From Eubacterium sp. (lineage in GTDB: Bacteria > Bacillota > Clostridia > Lachnospirales > Lachnospiraceae): a stretch of 64,000 nucleotides of DNA. Shown piece by piece: positions 8,763-17,951 of this stretch. Within the stretch, counting starts at the first letter, position 1, and every line of letters begins with the position of its first letter. Position numbers and translations under genes: made by a program. Under the pieces are notes generated by a model, which saw only the letters and a list, made by a program, of their open reading frames with translations, searched no databases and was not told the origin of the DNA. Location: NCBI GenBank assembly GCA_017539165.1, contig JAFYHN010000035.1, positions 62,001 through 126,000 on the forward strand, in the 5' to 3' direction.

Positions 8763-10466
8763 TTATTTCTTTGAACTAAAGAGTGTCGAGAAGATTCCTC
8801 TACCAAGGCTTGCGCCAACGTTTCCACCAAGGGTCTGTCCGAACTTTCCAAACTGTTTTCCGACAGTTTTTCCGACTTCACGTCCGACAGTACCTGTTAC
8901 GGCGTTTCCGACTGCCTTTGCAGCACGGCGTTTCTCAGCATCTTTCTTATCCTGCTCTCTCTGAGCAGCCTTAGCTTCTGCTTCCGCTTTTCTCTGTGCT
9001 TCACGTTCAGCTCTTGCAGCTTCTGCAGCAGCAGCTTTTTCTTCACGTTCACGCTGTCTTTCAGAAGCTTTCTCTTCTTTAAGTCTTTCCTTCTCTGCTT
9101 CTGCTTCTTCCTTGGCACGCTGCTTCTCAGCTTCAACTTCAAGTCTCAGTTTTTCTGCAGCCTCAGCTTCTTCTATTCCTCTTCTTACAAGGAATTCATA
9201 AGCAGAATCAGGATCAACTGATTCGAAATACTTACTATAGCATATACTGCTCTTAATAAGTGTATCTCTTCTTCCATCATCTATAGCTCCAAACTTGGAC
9301 TGAGGCGGAAGTATATATGTCTTTTCAGCAACACCAGGAGTCCCATCCTCACCGAGGAATGATATAACAGCCTCTCCTGTTCCGAGCGAAAGAATTGTAT
9401 CATACGTATCAAATGCCGGATTCGCTCTAAATGAATCAGCAGCTGCTTTTACAGCCTTCTGATCAGCAGGTGTATAAGCATGAAGTGCATGCTCTACTTT
9501 ATTACCGAGCTGAGCCAGAACTCCATCAGGAATATCACGAGGATTCTGAGTACAGAAATAAACTCCAACACCCTTTGAACGAATAAGCTTTACAACCTGT
9601 TCTATCTTCTCAAGAAGTGCCTTCGGTGCATCGTTAAACAGAAGATGCGCCTCATCGAAGAAGAAGACCATCTTAGGTTTATCCATATCTCCTACTTCCG
9701 GAAGTCTCTCGAAAAGTTCTGATAACAGATAAAGCAGGAATGTTGAATAAAGCTTCGAATTATTTATCAGACTTGAGCTGTCAAGAACATTTATCATGCC
9801 CTTGCCCATGTCACCAAATGAAAAGAAATCCATTATATTAAGAGCAGGTTCACCGAAGAACTTATCTCCACCAGCAACCTCAAGTGCAACAAGCGCTCTT
9901 ACTATAGCTGCTATAGACTGCGGGCTCATCTTTCCGTACTGAGCCTCGAATTCCTTACAATGATCGGAAACGTAGTTAAGCATGGACTTCAGATCCTTAG
10001 TGTCAAGGAGAAGCAATCCACTATCGTCAGCTATCTTAAATACAATCGAAAGGATGTCAGCCTGAAGGTCATTTAACTCCATAAGGCGTGCCAGAAGAAG
10101 TGGTCCCATCTCAGAGATTGTTGTTCTCAGAGTTACACCTTTCTCACCATATATATCCCACAGAGTCACTGGATATCCTCTAAAACCAAAACCTGTATCA
10201 GCAAGGCCGAAACGCTCTATTCTTTTCTGCATATCCTCGCTGTCAGAGCCGGCATCTGCAAGGCCTGCTATATCACCCTTTACATCGGCTATAAAAACAG
10301 GAACGCCCATATCTGAGAAACTCTCGGCAAGCACCTTGAGTGTAACCGTTTTACCTGTTCCGGTAGCACCTGCTACGAGCCCGTGGCGATTCGCCATCTT
10401 CGGAAGAAGACATATCTTCTCACCCGCATCATTTACCCCCAACCAAACTTTGCTGTCATTGTACAT
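8763..10466 (-). CDS. HerA-like ATPase (DUF853/YjgR family)
   Basis: P-loop ATPase of the HerA/FtsK branch, cytosolic, 567 residues. Walker A GATGTGKT is at residues 33-40 and Walker B KMVFFFDEAHLLF near 265, followed by the sensor strand GVYFCTQNPRDIP. A strongly charged Glu/Lys/Ala-rich stretch from about 430 to 515 should form a long coiled coil, and the tail is glycine-rich (GTVGREVGKTVGKQFG). The overall plan matches YjgR-type proteins, whose role is not established. The open frame starts cleanly behind GAGGAGG. Confidence 0.88.
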   Translation of the reverse strand: MYNDSKVWLGVNDAGEKICLLPKMANRHGLVAGATGTGKTVTLKVLAESFSDMGVPVFIADVKGDIAGLADAGSDSEDMQKRIERFGLADTGFGFRGYPVTLWDIYGEKGVTLRTTISEMGPLLLARLMELNDLQADILSIVFKIADDSGLLLLDTKDLKSMLNYVSDHCKEFEAQYGKMSPQSIAAIVRALVALEVAGGDKFFGEPALNIMDFFSFGDMGKGMINVLDSSSLINNSKLYSTFLLYLLSELFERLPEVGDMDKPKMVFFFDEAHLLFNDAPKALLEKIEQVVKLIRSKGVGVYFCTQNPRDIPDGVLAQLGNKVEHALHAYTPADQKAVKAAADSFRANPAFDTYDTILSLGTGEAVISFLGEDGTPGVAEKTYILPPQSKFGAIDDGRRDTLIKSSICYSKYFESVDPDSAYEFLVRRGIEEAEAAEKLRLEVEAEKQRAKEEAEAEKERLKEEKASERQREREEKAAAAEAARAEREAQRKAEAEAKAAQREQDKKDAEKRRAAKAVGNAVTGTVGREVGKTVGKQFGKFGQTLGGNVGASLGRGIFSTLFSSKK

Positions 10467-10529
10467 AGTAAACCTCCTCTTATAACAAGTTAGTTATTGC
10501 TTTATGATAAATGTCATCTATGATGTCAT

Positions 10530-11147
10530 TTACAAAACTATCTTATCTACACCTAATTCTGTACTAAGTTTCCCCAAAAGATCATCCAATCCTTTAAACT
10601 GGATTGCTGTCATACCGTAACTGTTAGCAGCGTCGATATTTACCTGACGATCATCGACAAATATACATTCTTTCAGATCTATTCCAAATCTAGATTCAAG
10701 CAGTCTGTAGATTCCCTCATCCGGCTTTGTCACCTTCTCATACGCTGAGATAATATGTCCATCCGTATGTGGAAGGAACTTGAACTTAGGCCAGTGTCTC
10801 TCTGCTGTTTCAATCGGATAATTCGAGAGAATGTATACTCCATATCCAAGCTCTTTCAGCTTCAATACAAGCGGCTCAGCATATGGATATTCTTCAACTA
10901 TGAATTCAATCTGATCCCAGAACTTGATTATTTCATCCTTATACTGTGGGTATTTCTTTGTAAATGTCTCCACAGCCTCTGCCTCTGTTCTGACACCAAG
11001 ATCAAGCTCATGCCAGAATTCTGTAAGCACCATGTTTTCAGAAAGAAAATCAACCGTCTCCTCATCAAATCCAAGGTCCTGCATATATCTGCGGTAACCA
11101 AAATCAACTAGTACATCACCTACGTCAAAAACTATATTTTTAATCAT
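10530..11147 (-). CDS. HAD-superfamily phosphatase (subfamily IA, YihX-like)
   Basis: Small-molecule phosphatase, 205 residues. Motif I is FDVGDVLVDFG with nucleophile Asp8, motif II YILSNYP, motif III the Lys in YEKVTKPDEGIY, motif IV IFVDDRQVNIDAA. The alpha-helical cap between motifs I and II is present. Glycine two residues after the nucleophile is usual in YihX-type members that act on sugar phosphates; the substrate here is not known. Starts behind GGAGG and lies 63 nt upstream of the HerA-like gene in transcription order. Confidence 0.87.
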   Translation of the reverse strand: MIKNIVFDVGDVLVDFGYRRYMQDLGFDEETVDFLSENMVLTEFWHELDLGVRTEAEAVETFTKKYPQYKDEIIKFWDQIEFIVEEYPYAEPLVLKLKELGYGVYILSNYPIETAERHWPKFKFLPHTDGHIISAYEKVTKPDEGIYRLLESRFGIDLKECIFVDDRQVNIDAANSYGMTAIQFKGLDDLLGKLSTELGVDKIVL

Positions 11148-11246
11148 TGTTCCTCCATTTTGATCATATAACGATCACATATCCTCAAAAAATAACTTAG
11201 AGAATATTTTAACACTATAGCACCCAAATTAAAAGTAAAAGTAACA

Positions 11247-11276
11247 TGGACTTTCATATGAATCAGATGATATAAT
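11247..11276 (+). promoter_or_regulatory. Candidate promoter of the flavin reductase-rubredoxin gene
   Basis: TGGACT (11247-11252) and a perfect TATAAT (11271-11276) are separated by 18 bp, about 60 nt before the start codon. Confidence 0.55.
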
Positions 11277-11336
11277 AAATGTCGACACATAGATGAAAAA
11301 GATATTCTTTTTCCACTGTTACAAAGGAGGTTACAT

Positions 11337-11960
11337 ATGGATAAAAAAGCTATGTATAAGCTTTCTTACGGACTTTTCGTCCTGACAACCAAGCTTGGAG
11401 ACAAGATAAACGGATGTATAACCAATACAGCGATTCAGGTAACTACCGAGCCGAATCAGATTGCATTTGCCGTAAACAAACTTAACCTGACCCATGATAT
11501 GTTACTGGAATCCAAGGTTTTCAATATATCAATAATAAGTGAAGAGGCCGAATTCAGTATATTTAAAAGATTTGGCTTCCAATCCGGAAGAGACGTTGAC
11601 AAGTTTGCAGACTACAGTGCATATAGATTAAATGATAGCGGAATTCCGATCGTAACTGAAGGAACAAATGCTTACATTTCCGGAAATGTTACAAACACTG
11701 TCGACCTTGGAACTCACACACTCTTCATCTGTGCAGTAACAGATATGGATATTTTGAGCGATGCATCTTCCGCTACTTACGAATATTACCAGAACAATAT
11801 CAAACCAAAACCTGAAGCGGTTGGAACAACGCCTACAGGACAGACTGTATGGCGCTGCAAGATCTGTGGATACGAATATGTCGGAGAAGAACTTCCTGAT
11901 GACTTCATATGTCCATGGTGCAAGCATCCGGCTTCTGATTTTGAGAAAGTTGTTAAATAG
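11337..11960 (+). CDS. Flavin reductase-rubredoxin fusion (high-molecular-weight rubredoxin type)
   Basis: Passes electrons from reduced pyridine nucleotide through FMN to a rubredoxin, usually for detoxifying oxygen or NO in anaerobes (family knowledge). Residues 1-155 form a flavin-reductase-like FMN-binding domain (KLSYGLFVLTT, ITNTAIQVTTEP). Residues 160-207 are a rubredoxin domain with two metal motifs, CKICGY and CPWCKH, both complete. Length 207 agrees with Hrb-type proteins. A strong AAAGGAGG precedes ATG 11337. The partner flavodiiron protein is not in the window. Confidence 0.92.
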   Translation: MDKKAMYKLSYGLFVLTTKLGDKINGCITNTAIQVTTEPNQIAFAVNKLNLTHDMLLESKVFNISIISEEAEFSIFKRFGFQSGRDVDKFADYSAYRLNDSGIPIVTEGTNAYISGNVTNTVDLGTHTLFICAVTDMDILSDASSATYEYYQNNIKPKPEAVGTTPTGQTVWRCKICGYEYVGEELPDDFICPWCKHPASDFEKVVK

Positions 11961-12024
11961 TTCACAGTTGAAATAATATTTTAGTTTATATAGTTTCACA
12001 TCGTTATATAACATTATGTAAACC

Positions 12025-12067
12025 AAGAGACTCTAGCCTTTCAAATAGCCAGAGTCTCTTTTAGTTT
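12025..12067. terminator. Terminator after the flavin reductase-rubredoxin gene
   Basis: Arms AAGAGACTCT (12025-12034) and AGAGTCTCTT (12051-12060) are followed by T-rich sequence. An outer pair TATGTAAAC/GTTTACATA extends the inverted repeat on both sides. It also faces the convergent anti-sigma gene. Confidence 0.8.
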
Positions 12068-12089
12068 ACATAACATTTGTGTGGTTGTA

Positions 12090-13085
12090 TTATTCAAAAC
12101 ACCTGATTAGTTCATTCAGATGGGTGTTAAATTCATCCCTTGAAATACCTGAAGTTTGAAGTAAGAAACCAACTCCACTTATCTCGAAGTATGCACAAGA
12201 TTTTCCTCCTTCACTGTTGCCACCAATATAAACTTCTCTTCCGCTTATATATGAAGGTGTACCATTCAGAAGTTCCTGTGGTCTGATAGGATCACTCTTC
12301 GATATTAATATCTCAGCATTTCCACTTTCCTCAGCCAGTTTGATAGAACATAGGTCATGTTCCTGGTCATCTGAATCTGTTGAAATATTAACAATCTCAT
12401 CTTCTACATTCATCCTATCGATTATCTTGTTCAGATCAAGGCCAATACGTACAGAATAATCAGCGATGGAAAGAGTTCTAAATGCACCTGCAGTATCAGC
12501 ATTAAGTGACATACCCGATTCAGTTCCTAAAGAATATGTTGCATTATTCTCTGGACTCTCCGTTGCATCTATATATTCTTCTGCTCTTACGGTCTTACTC
12601 TCTGTTTTAATATCTATTGCATTTTCTGTCTCAGTCGTTTCTGCGGATTCCGCAACTGCTGTTTCAGCTTTCGAATCTTCATATGAGCTATCAGCCATAT
12701 CACTGTCTTCAGCTACCGCTTCTGTAGCTGATTGAGAAGAAGGGGCATCTGACTGCATTGTAGAATTATTTCCATGCATCGAGTTCATATTAAGTGCGAT
12801 TATCAGAATTATCGCAGCAGCTGCAAGTGATGATGCAGTTAATACAAACTTGCGATACTTCTGAATAAAGTTTACCTTTTTTACTTTTCCCGTTGTTTCT
12901 TCATTTGAGGTATCTTCTTTTACAGCAGTATCAATTGTATTTACCTCAGTTTTCTTCTCATATGCAGTTTTTTTCTCTTCCTCAACTTTTTTCTCTTCCT
13001 CATGAACCTTTGCGAGGGTTTTCATGATCAGAGCCTCAGGGGCATGTATGTCATTTAATTCTTCTTTATATTTATCCATAATCAT
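12090..13085 (-). CDS. Probable membrane-anchored anti-sigma factor
   Basis: 331 residues with an N-terminal cytoplasmic part of about 90 residues (LNDIHAPEALIMKTLAKVHE, then Glu/Lys-rich), one membrane helix (about 95-118: LTASSLAAAAIILIIAL) and an extracytoplasmic Ser/Glu-rich linker ending in a small folded domain. The ATG at 13085 overlaps the sigma gene stop (ATGA), the coupling typical of sigma/anti-sigma pairs. I assign the role from position and topology; there is no zinc-binding ZAS motif. Confidence 0.75.
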   Translation of the reverse strand: MIMDKYKEELNDIHAPEALIMKTLAKVHEEEKKVEEEKKTAYEKKTEVNTIDTAVKEDTSNEETTGKVKKVNFIQKYRKFVLTASSLAAAAIILIIALNMNSMHGNNSTMQSDAPSSQSATEAVAEDSDMADSSYEDSKAETAVAESAETTETENAIDIKTESKTVRAEEYIDATESPENNATYSLGTESGMSLNADTAGAFRTLSIADYSVRIGLDLNKIIDRMNVEDEIVNISTDSDDQEHDLCSIKLAEESGNAEILISKSDPIRPQELLNGTPSYISGREVYIGGNSEGGKSCAYFEISGVGFLLQTSGISRDEFNTHLNELIRCFE

Positions 13086-13612
13086 ATACCCCCTTTCAAA
13101 GTTTTTTCGAGTATCTCTTTGGCTCGCCTCAGCCTGGTTTTTACTGTTGCTTCATTGATATCCAGAATGTTGGATATCTCAGTTATCTTCATTTCCTCGT
13201 AGTAAAACAAATGTATTACTTCCCGATACTTTTGAGGTAGCGCTCTAACTCGCTGCAATATACTTTCGCGCCTCTCGTCAGCTATATAAGATTCTTCCGG
13301 TCCTGTCTCTTCTTCCTGTTCAGCCGAGATGCCATCCTGCATCTCATCCGGAACTTCTAGACTGACATTCTTCTTCCAACCACTTCCTTCAAGACGCCTG
13401 GCCTCATTTATCGTTACTCTAATGAGCCAGGCTTTCAGGTGTTCTTCATTTTCAATCGTGTCTTTATACCTTACCAGCTTTACAAAAACCTCCTGGAAAA
13501 CATCTTCTGCATCCTGGGTGACTTTTGTATTCGACACGGCAAGCCGGTAAACCATATCCGCGAACTTTTGAACAACTTCGTCAACGTTCACGGTAAACCC
13601 ATTTCCGTCCAT
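13082..13612 (-). CDS. ECF-type RNA polymerase sigma factor
   Basis: Directs RNA polymerase to a regulon released by an envelope signal. 176 residues: region 2 (about 15-75, DAEDVFQEVFVKLVRY) and region 4 (about 115-170, LPQKYREVIHLFYYEEMKI, then an HTH in ITEISNILDINEATVKTRLR). The linker is acidic and long for the family. Starts behind GGAGAAG. Coupled to the anti-sigma gene. The von Willebrand lipoprotein gene immediately upstream in transcription order is a plausible regulon member or sensor, but a terminator separates them. Confidence 0.93.
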   Translation of the reverse strand: MDGNGFTVNVDEVVQKFADMVYRLAVSNTKVTQDAEDVFQEVFVKLVRYKDTIENEEHLKAWLIRVTINEARRLEGSGWKKNVSLEVPDEMQDGISAEQEEETGPEESYIADERRESILQRVRALPQKYREVIHLFYYEEMKITEISNILDINEATVKTRLRRAKEILEKTLKGGI

Positions 13613-13713
13613 ATCTTCTCCATATTTTTTTAATTTATTTAGGTGTCAGTTTTACCACTGATTGACCGATCATCCAGAAGATATGATACCCCATCCACGT
13701 CTACTTTGTAAAG

Positions 13714-13735
13714 CGCCCACCGTTTCCGGCGGGCG
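13714..13735 (-). terminator. Intrinsic terminator of the von Willebrand lipoprotein gene
   Basis: GC-rich 9-bp stem (CGCCCGCCG with CGGTGGGCG on minus, one G-U) with a four-base loop, then CTTTACAAA. It separates this gene from the sigma factor operon. Confidence 0.75.
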
Positions 13736-13772
13736 TATGTTTTACTGGCTTACTATAATATATTTAAATCAT

Positions 13773-15569
13773 TTAATTAGCATCGATCACAGTTACATCT
13801 GACTCGTCATCTGATGAATATTCGTAACTTTCGTAATCGTCATAATCTTCAATTTCATTGTAGTAGTATGAACCATCGTAGAGTCTTGATGCATTATTCA
13901 GTAATGACAGATATTCTACTCTTAGTGCATCATCTGCATAGCTTGTCTGAAGAGCGAGTTTCTGAGCCATACTTATTGAGCACATTCCAGCATAATCACT
14001 ACGCTTAAGAAGCATTCCGAAGCAGGCTACTGATTCTGCCCAAAGCATGTTATCACTTGCTTCATTTTCAAATCCATCTATTGAATAGTTGCATGTATAC
14101 TTGAGAAGCTTAGAATCATCTTCCTTAGGTTCCTTATATCTGATTGAAAGATCGAGTATATGATTCTTTCCTGATCCCGTGTAAATGTCCGCATCCTTTG
14201 TAGGAACTATCTCGTAAAGTGCTGTTACTTCATGGCCTGAACCTATCTCACCACCATCAACTGTATCATCATCAAAGTCTTCTTTTGCAAGCATTCTATT
14301 TTCATAACCTATAAGTCTGTACTTTTCTACCACTTCGTTGTCAAATGTAGCCTGAAGCTTTACATCTTTTGCAACTGTTTCGAGCGTTGAACCCATTTCC
14401 TCTACAAGGACTCTTTTAGCCTCATATACGCTGTCGATAAATGAATAGTTTCCGTTTCCATTATCAGCAAGGGCTTCAAGCTTGTTATCCTTTAAGTTGT
14501 CATTTCCGAATCCAAGAACACTGAGGAATATGCCGGATTCTTTCTTCTCTTTAATAAGTTCAATAAGTCCATCTTCACTTGTTACACCAACGTTAAGGTC
14601 GCCATCTGTCGCAAGGATAACGTGATTATTACCATTCTTCTTGAAGTACTTCTCAGCTATCTTGTAAGCTGTGTTGATACCTGCAGAACCGTTAGTACAT
14701 CCTGAAGCATCAAGATTCTCTATTGCATTTGCAATCTTGTCTGTATTAGCACCATTTTCACCCTTGAGAACCACCTCGTCACTTCCTGCGTAAGTAACTA
14801 TCGATACGGTGTCATTTTCATTCAGCTCGCTGAGAAGCTTGACATATGCACACTTTACAAGCGGAAGTTTGTCCGGCTCATCCATAGAACCTGATGTATC
14901 GATGAGGAATACAAAGTTTGTCGGCTTTCTATCGGTATTCTTGATTGCCTTAGACTTAAGACCGATCATTACAAGCTGATGATTTGGATTCCATGGACAG
15001 CCGTCAACTTCCATATTAACTGAAAATGGTTCGCCGGCTTCCGGCTCCTTGTAATCATAGTGGAAATAATTGATCATCTCCTCTATTCTTACTGCATCTT
15101 CCGGAACCATGGCATTACTGTTGATATAGCCTCTGATATTTGAATATGATGCTGTATCAACATCCGCGGAAAATGTTGAAACATTTTCAGATTTTGTCGC
15201 TATGAAGTCATTTTCAGAAACGTGATTATACTGTCTTGAATCTGATCTTTTGGTTGTATCATCGTAACCTGGGACGATGCATCCATTATAGACTTTCTCA
15301 TTCGACATATCACTACTTAAAGAGTTATACGACTCAACAGCTGACATGTCACTCTGACTTTCCGTATACTCAGCAGAAGCAGCAGTTGATTCCTGTTTGC
15401 ATGTATCATCGCCATATTCATACTCAGCCACTGGATCTGTGTAATTACTGTCCGGCTTAGCTGTTTCAGCCGGAGCTTCACTCGTTGTTCCGCACCCTGC
15501 AAGAGATGTCATCATAAGACCTGCTGCCATTATCATTCCTATAGATTTTTTAAAAATATTCTTTCTCAT
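13773..15569 (-). CDS. von Willebrand factor A domain lipoprotein (YfbK-like)
   Basis: Surface lipoprotein of 598 residues; lipobox SLAGC with Cys26. After a Ser/Glu/Tyr-rich linker comes a YfbK-type N-terminal domain (about 120-195, VSTFSADVDTASYSNIRGYI), a vWA domain with intact MIDAS (FLIDTSGSMD, near 225) and a C-terminal region typical of YfbK/YfbK-like proteins (SVACFGMLLKRSDY). The tail is very acidic. In many Firmicutes such proteins sit beside sigma/anti-sigma pairs, as here. Precise role unknown. Start has GGAGGG. Confidence 0.88.
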   Translation of the reverse strand: MRKNIFKKSIGMIMAAGLMMTSLAGCGTTSEAPAETAKPDSNYTDPVAEYEYGDDTCKQESTAASAEYTESQSDMSAVESYNSLSSDMSNEKVYNGCIVPGYDDTTKRSDSRQYNHVSENDFIATKSENVSTFSADVDTASYSNIRGYINSNAMVPEDAVRIEEMINYFHYDYKEPEAGEPFSVNMEVDGCPWNPNHQLVMIGLKSKAIKNTDRKPTNFVFLIDTSGSMDEPDKLPLVKCAYVKLLSELNENDTVSIVTYAGSDEVVLKGENGANTDKIANAIENLDASGCTNGSAGINTAYKIAEKYFKKNGNNHVILATDGDLNVGVTSEDGLIELIKEKKESGIFLSVLGFGNDNLKDNKLEALADNGNGNYSFIDSVYEAKRVLVEEMGSTLETVAKDVKLQATFDNEVVEKYRLIGYENRMLAKEDFDDDTVDGGEIGSGHEVTALYEIVPTKDADIYTGSGKNHILDLSIRYKEPKEDDSKLLKYTCNYSIDGFENEASDNMLWAESVACFGMLLKRSDYAGMCSISMAQKLALQTSYADDALRVEYLSLLNNASRLYDGSYYYNEIEDYDDYESYEYSSDDESDVTVIDAN

Positions 15570-15667
15570 ACTAAAACCCTCCTACTAATAATTTTGTATG
15601 ATTTTTGCCTTTCTATAAACAATACCCGGCAGGTCACAAAAAAGTTTCAAAAATTTTTAGTTTTTTA

Positions 15668-15708
15668 AAAATATGACAGTTGAAATCAGATTTCAACTGT
15701 CATATTTT
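15668..15708. repeat. Covarying palindrome, copy 1
   Basis: 41 bp, perfect 20-bp arms around one central A. Outer part AAAATATGACA...TGTCATATTTT, inner arms GTTGAAATC and GATTTCAAC. A and T runs at the edges would let it work as an intrinsic terminator in both directions. Lies between serpin and the vWA gene. Related copies at 15725, 27134, 28958 and 34322. Confidence 0.9.
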
Positions 15709-15724
15709 CAACTGTTATATAAAA

Positions 15725-15759
15725 TGATGACAGCTGAAATCAGATTTCAGCTGTCATCA
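15725..15759. repeat. Covarying palindrome, copy 2 (short form)
   Basis: 35 bp, arms 17 bp, same ATGACA...TGTCAT frame but inner arms GCTGAAATC and GATTTCAGC and no T tract at the ends. Ends 15 nt before the serpin stop codon, tandem with copy 1. Confidence 0.88.
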
Positions 15760-15774
15760 AATAGTTATCTTGTA

Positions 15775-17064
15775 TTATTTTTGAAGCGAATTTACACATC
15801 CGATGAATACCGGTGTGTTGTTCTTAGTATCAATGATTGCGTAAACGAATGCGTGATCGAGATTGATCTCAAGCGGCTCTTTAAACGGCTGTACAGAAGT
15901 CGCTTTAACCATGATGATCGCAGTTGCAGCTGCAGCCTTGGTTCCATTTTTATCAACTTCAATATGCGTCTTGTGAATCACTTTGTCGAAGTAATAATTC
16001 GAGCCCGGATCTTTCACGAACATGTTATAGAGATCTGCGCGATTCTTATCAAATGCATCCGTAATTCCCATCTTTTTGAGTGTGTCGCTCATCTCGATAT
16101 CATAATCAAGCTGATATTCCGGCATCTTAATCCTTACATCCTTATCATACTGGACATTCGAAAGTGCCTTGTTAAAGCTTGAAGGATTTTTCGATAATTT
16201 GGAAATGTAATCCGCCGTCGACACGCCCTTTGGCATCTCTATTCCAACGAAAGCATATTCTCCACCTTTGTAGTACTTTTTGAATCCGTTAGCTCCATTC
16301 AGATTGAAGTAACCAGATTCTTTGCCACAAAGCATATTCACTTTGGAAATGGTTCCATCTGAATTTATGAAGTCAGAATCTTTTGCAATCTGATAATCAT
16401 TGAATGGCTCCGCCCAGGAACCTTCAAATGCGATGGCATTTATCAAACAAGCAACAGCTGACTTATCAAGTTCTTCTATGATCTTAGGGATCATTTCATT
16501 TGTATTCTTATTAACCCAGCCGTTTATATCCTCTACCGTACTTGGGTCAAATGGAGCCTTAAAGATATCAGCGTCATAAAAAGCTCCTGCTGTTCTAAGA
16601 TAAGAATCCTTGACCTTTACATCATTACGGTCCCTGATCCATATCGAATTTGCGACATTCCACTTAACCTCTTCATCTGACTCCATATCCCTCATCAGTT
16701 TACATAATATCTGATTGTCGTCAGCTGTTTTTAGGCCGCCGTTTATTACTTTTTCCATCTGACTTCTGGTCCTGCCCCTTGCTGCATTCTCAGCGAGACC
16801 AAATGCAAACATGATTGATGTCGGCGATATGAGGACATTTTTATCCTTCTCATCATTCTTGATAGTACCATCGAGAAGTTTGATAGATGCAGAAGTAATC
16901 TTCTTAGCCTCAGCCGCATTCATGTTCCTGCCAGATTCTGGCACAATCTTCAAAGACGACGTCAGATTCTTGGTTCCTCCGGTCGGTTCAGCCGCATTTG
17001 CCCCAAATGAACTAAAAAGGAAAACCAATACAAACAACAGTGCCAATACATTTTTCTTCTTCAT
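15775..17064 (-). CDS. Secreted serpin (serine protease inhibitor)
   Basis: Suicide inhibitor of serine or cysteine proteases, exported. 429 residues: Sec signal peptide with cleavage after FGANA, then a complete serpin fold (NVLISPTSIMFAFGLAENAARG; NAIAFEGSWAEPF). The reactive-loop hinge is EVDKNGTKAAAATA, with small residues as needed for loop insertion, so it should be an inhibitor, not a storage-type serpin. The scissile bond lies in the following VKATSVQPF region; target protease unknown. It starts 24 nt after the YczE-like gene and is probably cotranscribed with it. Confidence 0.94.
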   Translation of the reverse strand: MKKKNVLALLFVLVFLFSSFGANAAEPTGGTKNLTSSLKIVPESGRNMNAAEAKKITSASIKLLDGTIKNDEKDKNVLISPTSIMFAFGLAENAARGRTRSQMEKVINGGLKTADDNQILCKLMRDMESDEEVKWNVANSIWIRDRNDVKVKDSYLRTAGAFYDADIFKAPFDPSTVEDINGWVNKNTNEMIPKIIEELDKSAVACLINAIAFEGSWAEPFNDYQIAKDSDFINSDGTISKVNMLCGKESGYFNLNGANGFKKYYKGGEYAFVGIEMPKGVSTADYISKLSKNPSSFNKALSNVQYDKDVRIKMPEYQLDYDIEMSDTLKKMGITDAFDKNRADLYNMFVKDPGSNYYFDKVIHKTHIEVDKNGTKAAAATAIIMVKATSVQPFKEPLEINLDHAFVYAIIDTKNNTPVFIGCVNSLQK

Positions 17065-17088
17065 GTAACCCTATACCTCCTTGTAAAA

Positions 17089-17727
17089 CTACCTGTCCAT
17101 CAGTTTACCTACCGCTGTGATGATCGGACCAAGGAATAACGCCATAAGCATGATCCCTACGACTGGCACTCCCCCACATAACACACCAATCAGGATAGCC
17201 GATCCATCCCAGACAATCCTTATTATAGTCTTTAAAGACCTCCCTGTCACCCTTTCTATGAAATTTGTTATAATAATCGGTAACGCATCATACGGAGCAA
17301 CCCCTGTATCCGAATTTATGTAAACCGATGCACATACAATAAAGCAGAATAAAACAACAATGAAAATGCCCCACCTGCTCACTGGGTTCGTCCAGGCTGT
17401 CTCCGGTATATACTTCTTCCAAATGAACGTAAAAAAGTCAACATAGTAGCCTATCAGTACCATATTAAATATAGTTCCGAATCCGATCAGCTTTCTGTCA
17501 AATATAATAACAAAGATAAACATTGTCACATTCAGTATCAGCTGCCAGTTACCAAATGAAAGCCCGACCTTTGACGAAACTGACTGGTTCATAAATGTGC
17601 AGGGATCCGTTCCCAGATTGCACATGATCAAAAGTGAAACAAAAAATCCCATTCCAAAAACTGCTGCAAAACAAAGTAAGATTCTTTTCTTATCCTTAAC
17701 CATTTTTTCAAACAAATCTTTTAACAT
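17089..17727 (-). CDS. YczE/YyaS-type integral membrane protein
   Basis: 212 residues with five or six membrane helices. The pattern of GFFVSLLIMCNLGTDPCTF and later SDTGVAPYDALPIII resembles the YczE/YitT-like family, whose biochemical function is not established. First gene of a two-gene unit with the serpin; no functional link between the two is known to me. AGAAGAG ribosome site before ATG 17727. Confidence 0.8.
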   Translation of the reverse strand: MLKDLFEKMVKDKKRILLCFAAVFGMGFFVSLLIMCNLGTDPCTFMNQSVSSKVGLSFGNWQLILNVTMFIFVIIFDRKLIGFGTIFNMVLIGYYVDFFTFIWKKYIPETAWTNPVSRWGIFIVVLFCFIVCASVYINSDTGVAPYDALPIIITNFIERVTGRSLKTIIRIVWDGSAILIGVLCGGVPVVGIMLMALFLGPIITAVGKLMDR

Positions 17728-17865
17728 ATTTTATCTCTTCTTTCCTCTAAATAGCCCGGTTCAACGCATAGGCGAAAATCCAGACAGAAGTAGATTTTAT
17801 ATCAGATGTAGATTTATGTCCATATACATAGTGCACATAAAGTTGACTTAAATCGCGTTTTAATT

Positions 17866-17915
17866 TATAACTGCAAGTATAGTGTTTCATTATAGTTGCA
17901 AGTATAGTATTTCTA
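17866..17915 (+). repeat. Two tandem 25-bp repeats upstream of the cysteine hydrolase gene
   Basis: 17866-17890 and 17891-17915 agree at 20 of 25 positions with an identical core TGCAAGTATAGT. They lie 37-86 nt before ATG 17952, inside the divergent promoter region shared with the YczE-like gene. Possible operator pair; no regulator identified. Confidence 0.55.
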
Positions 17916-17951
17916 TAATAAACGCCATAACAGACTAAGGAGGTTAGAATA

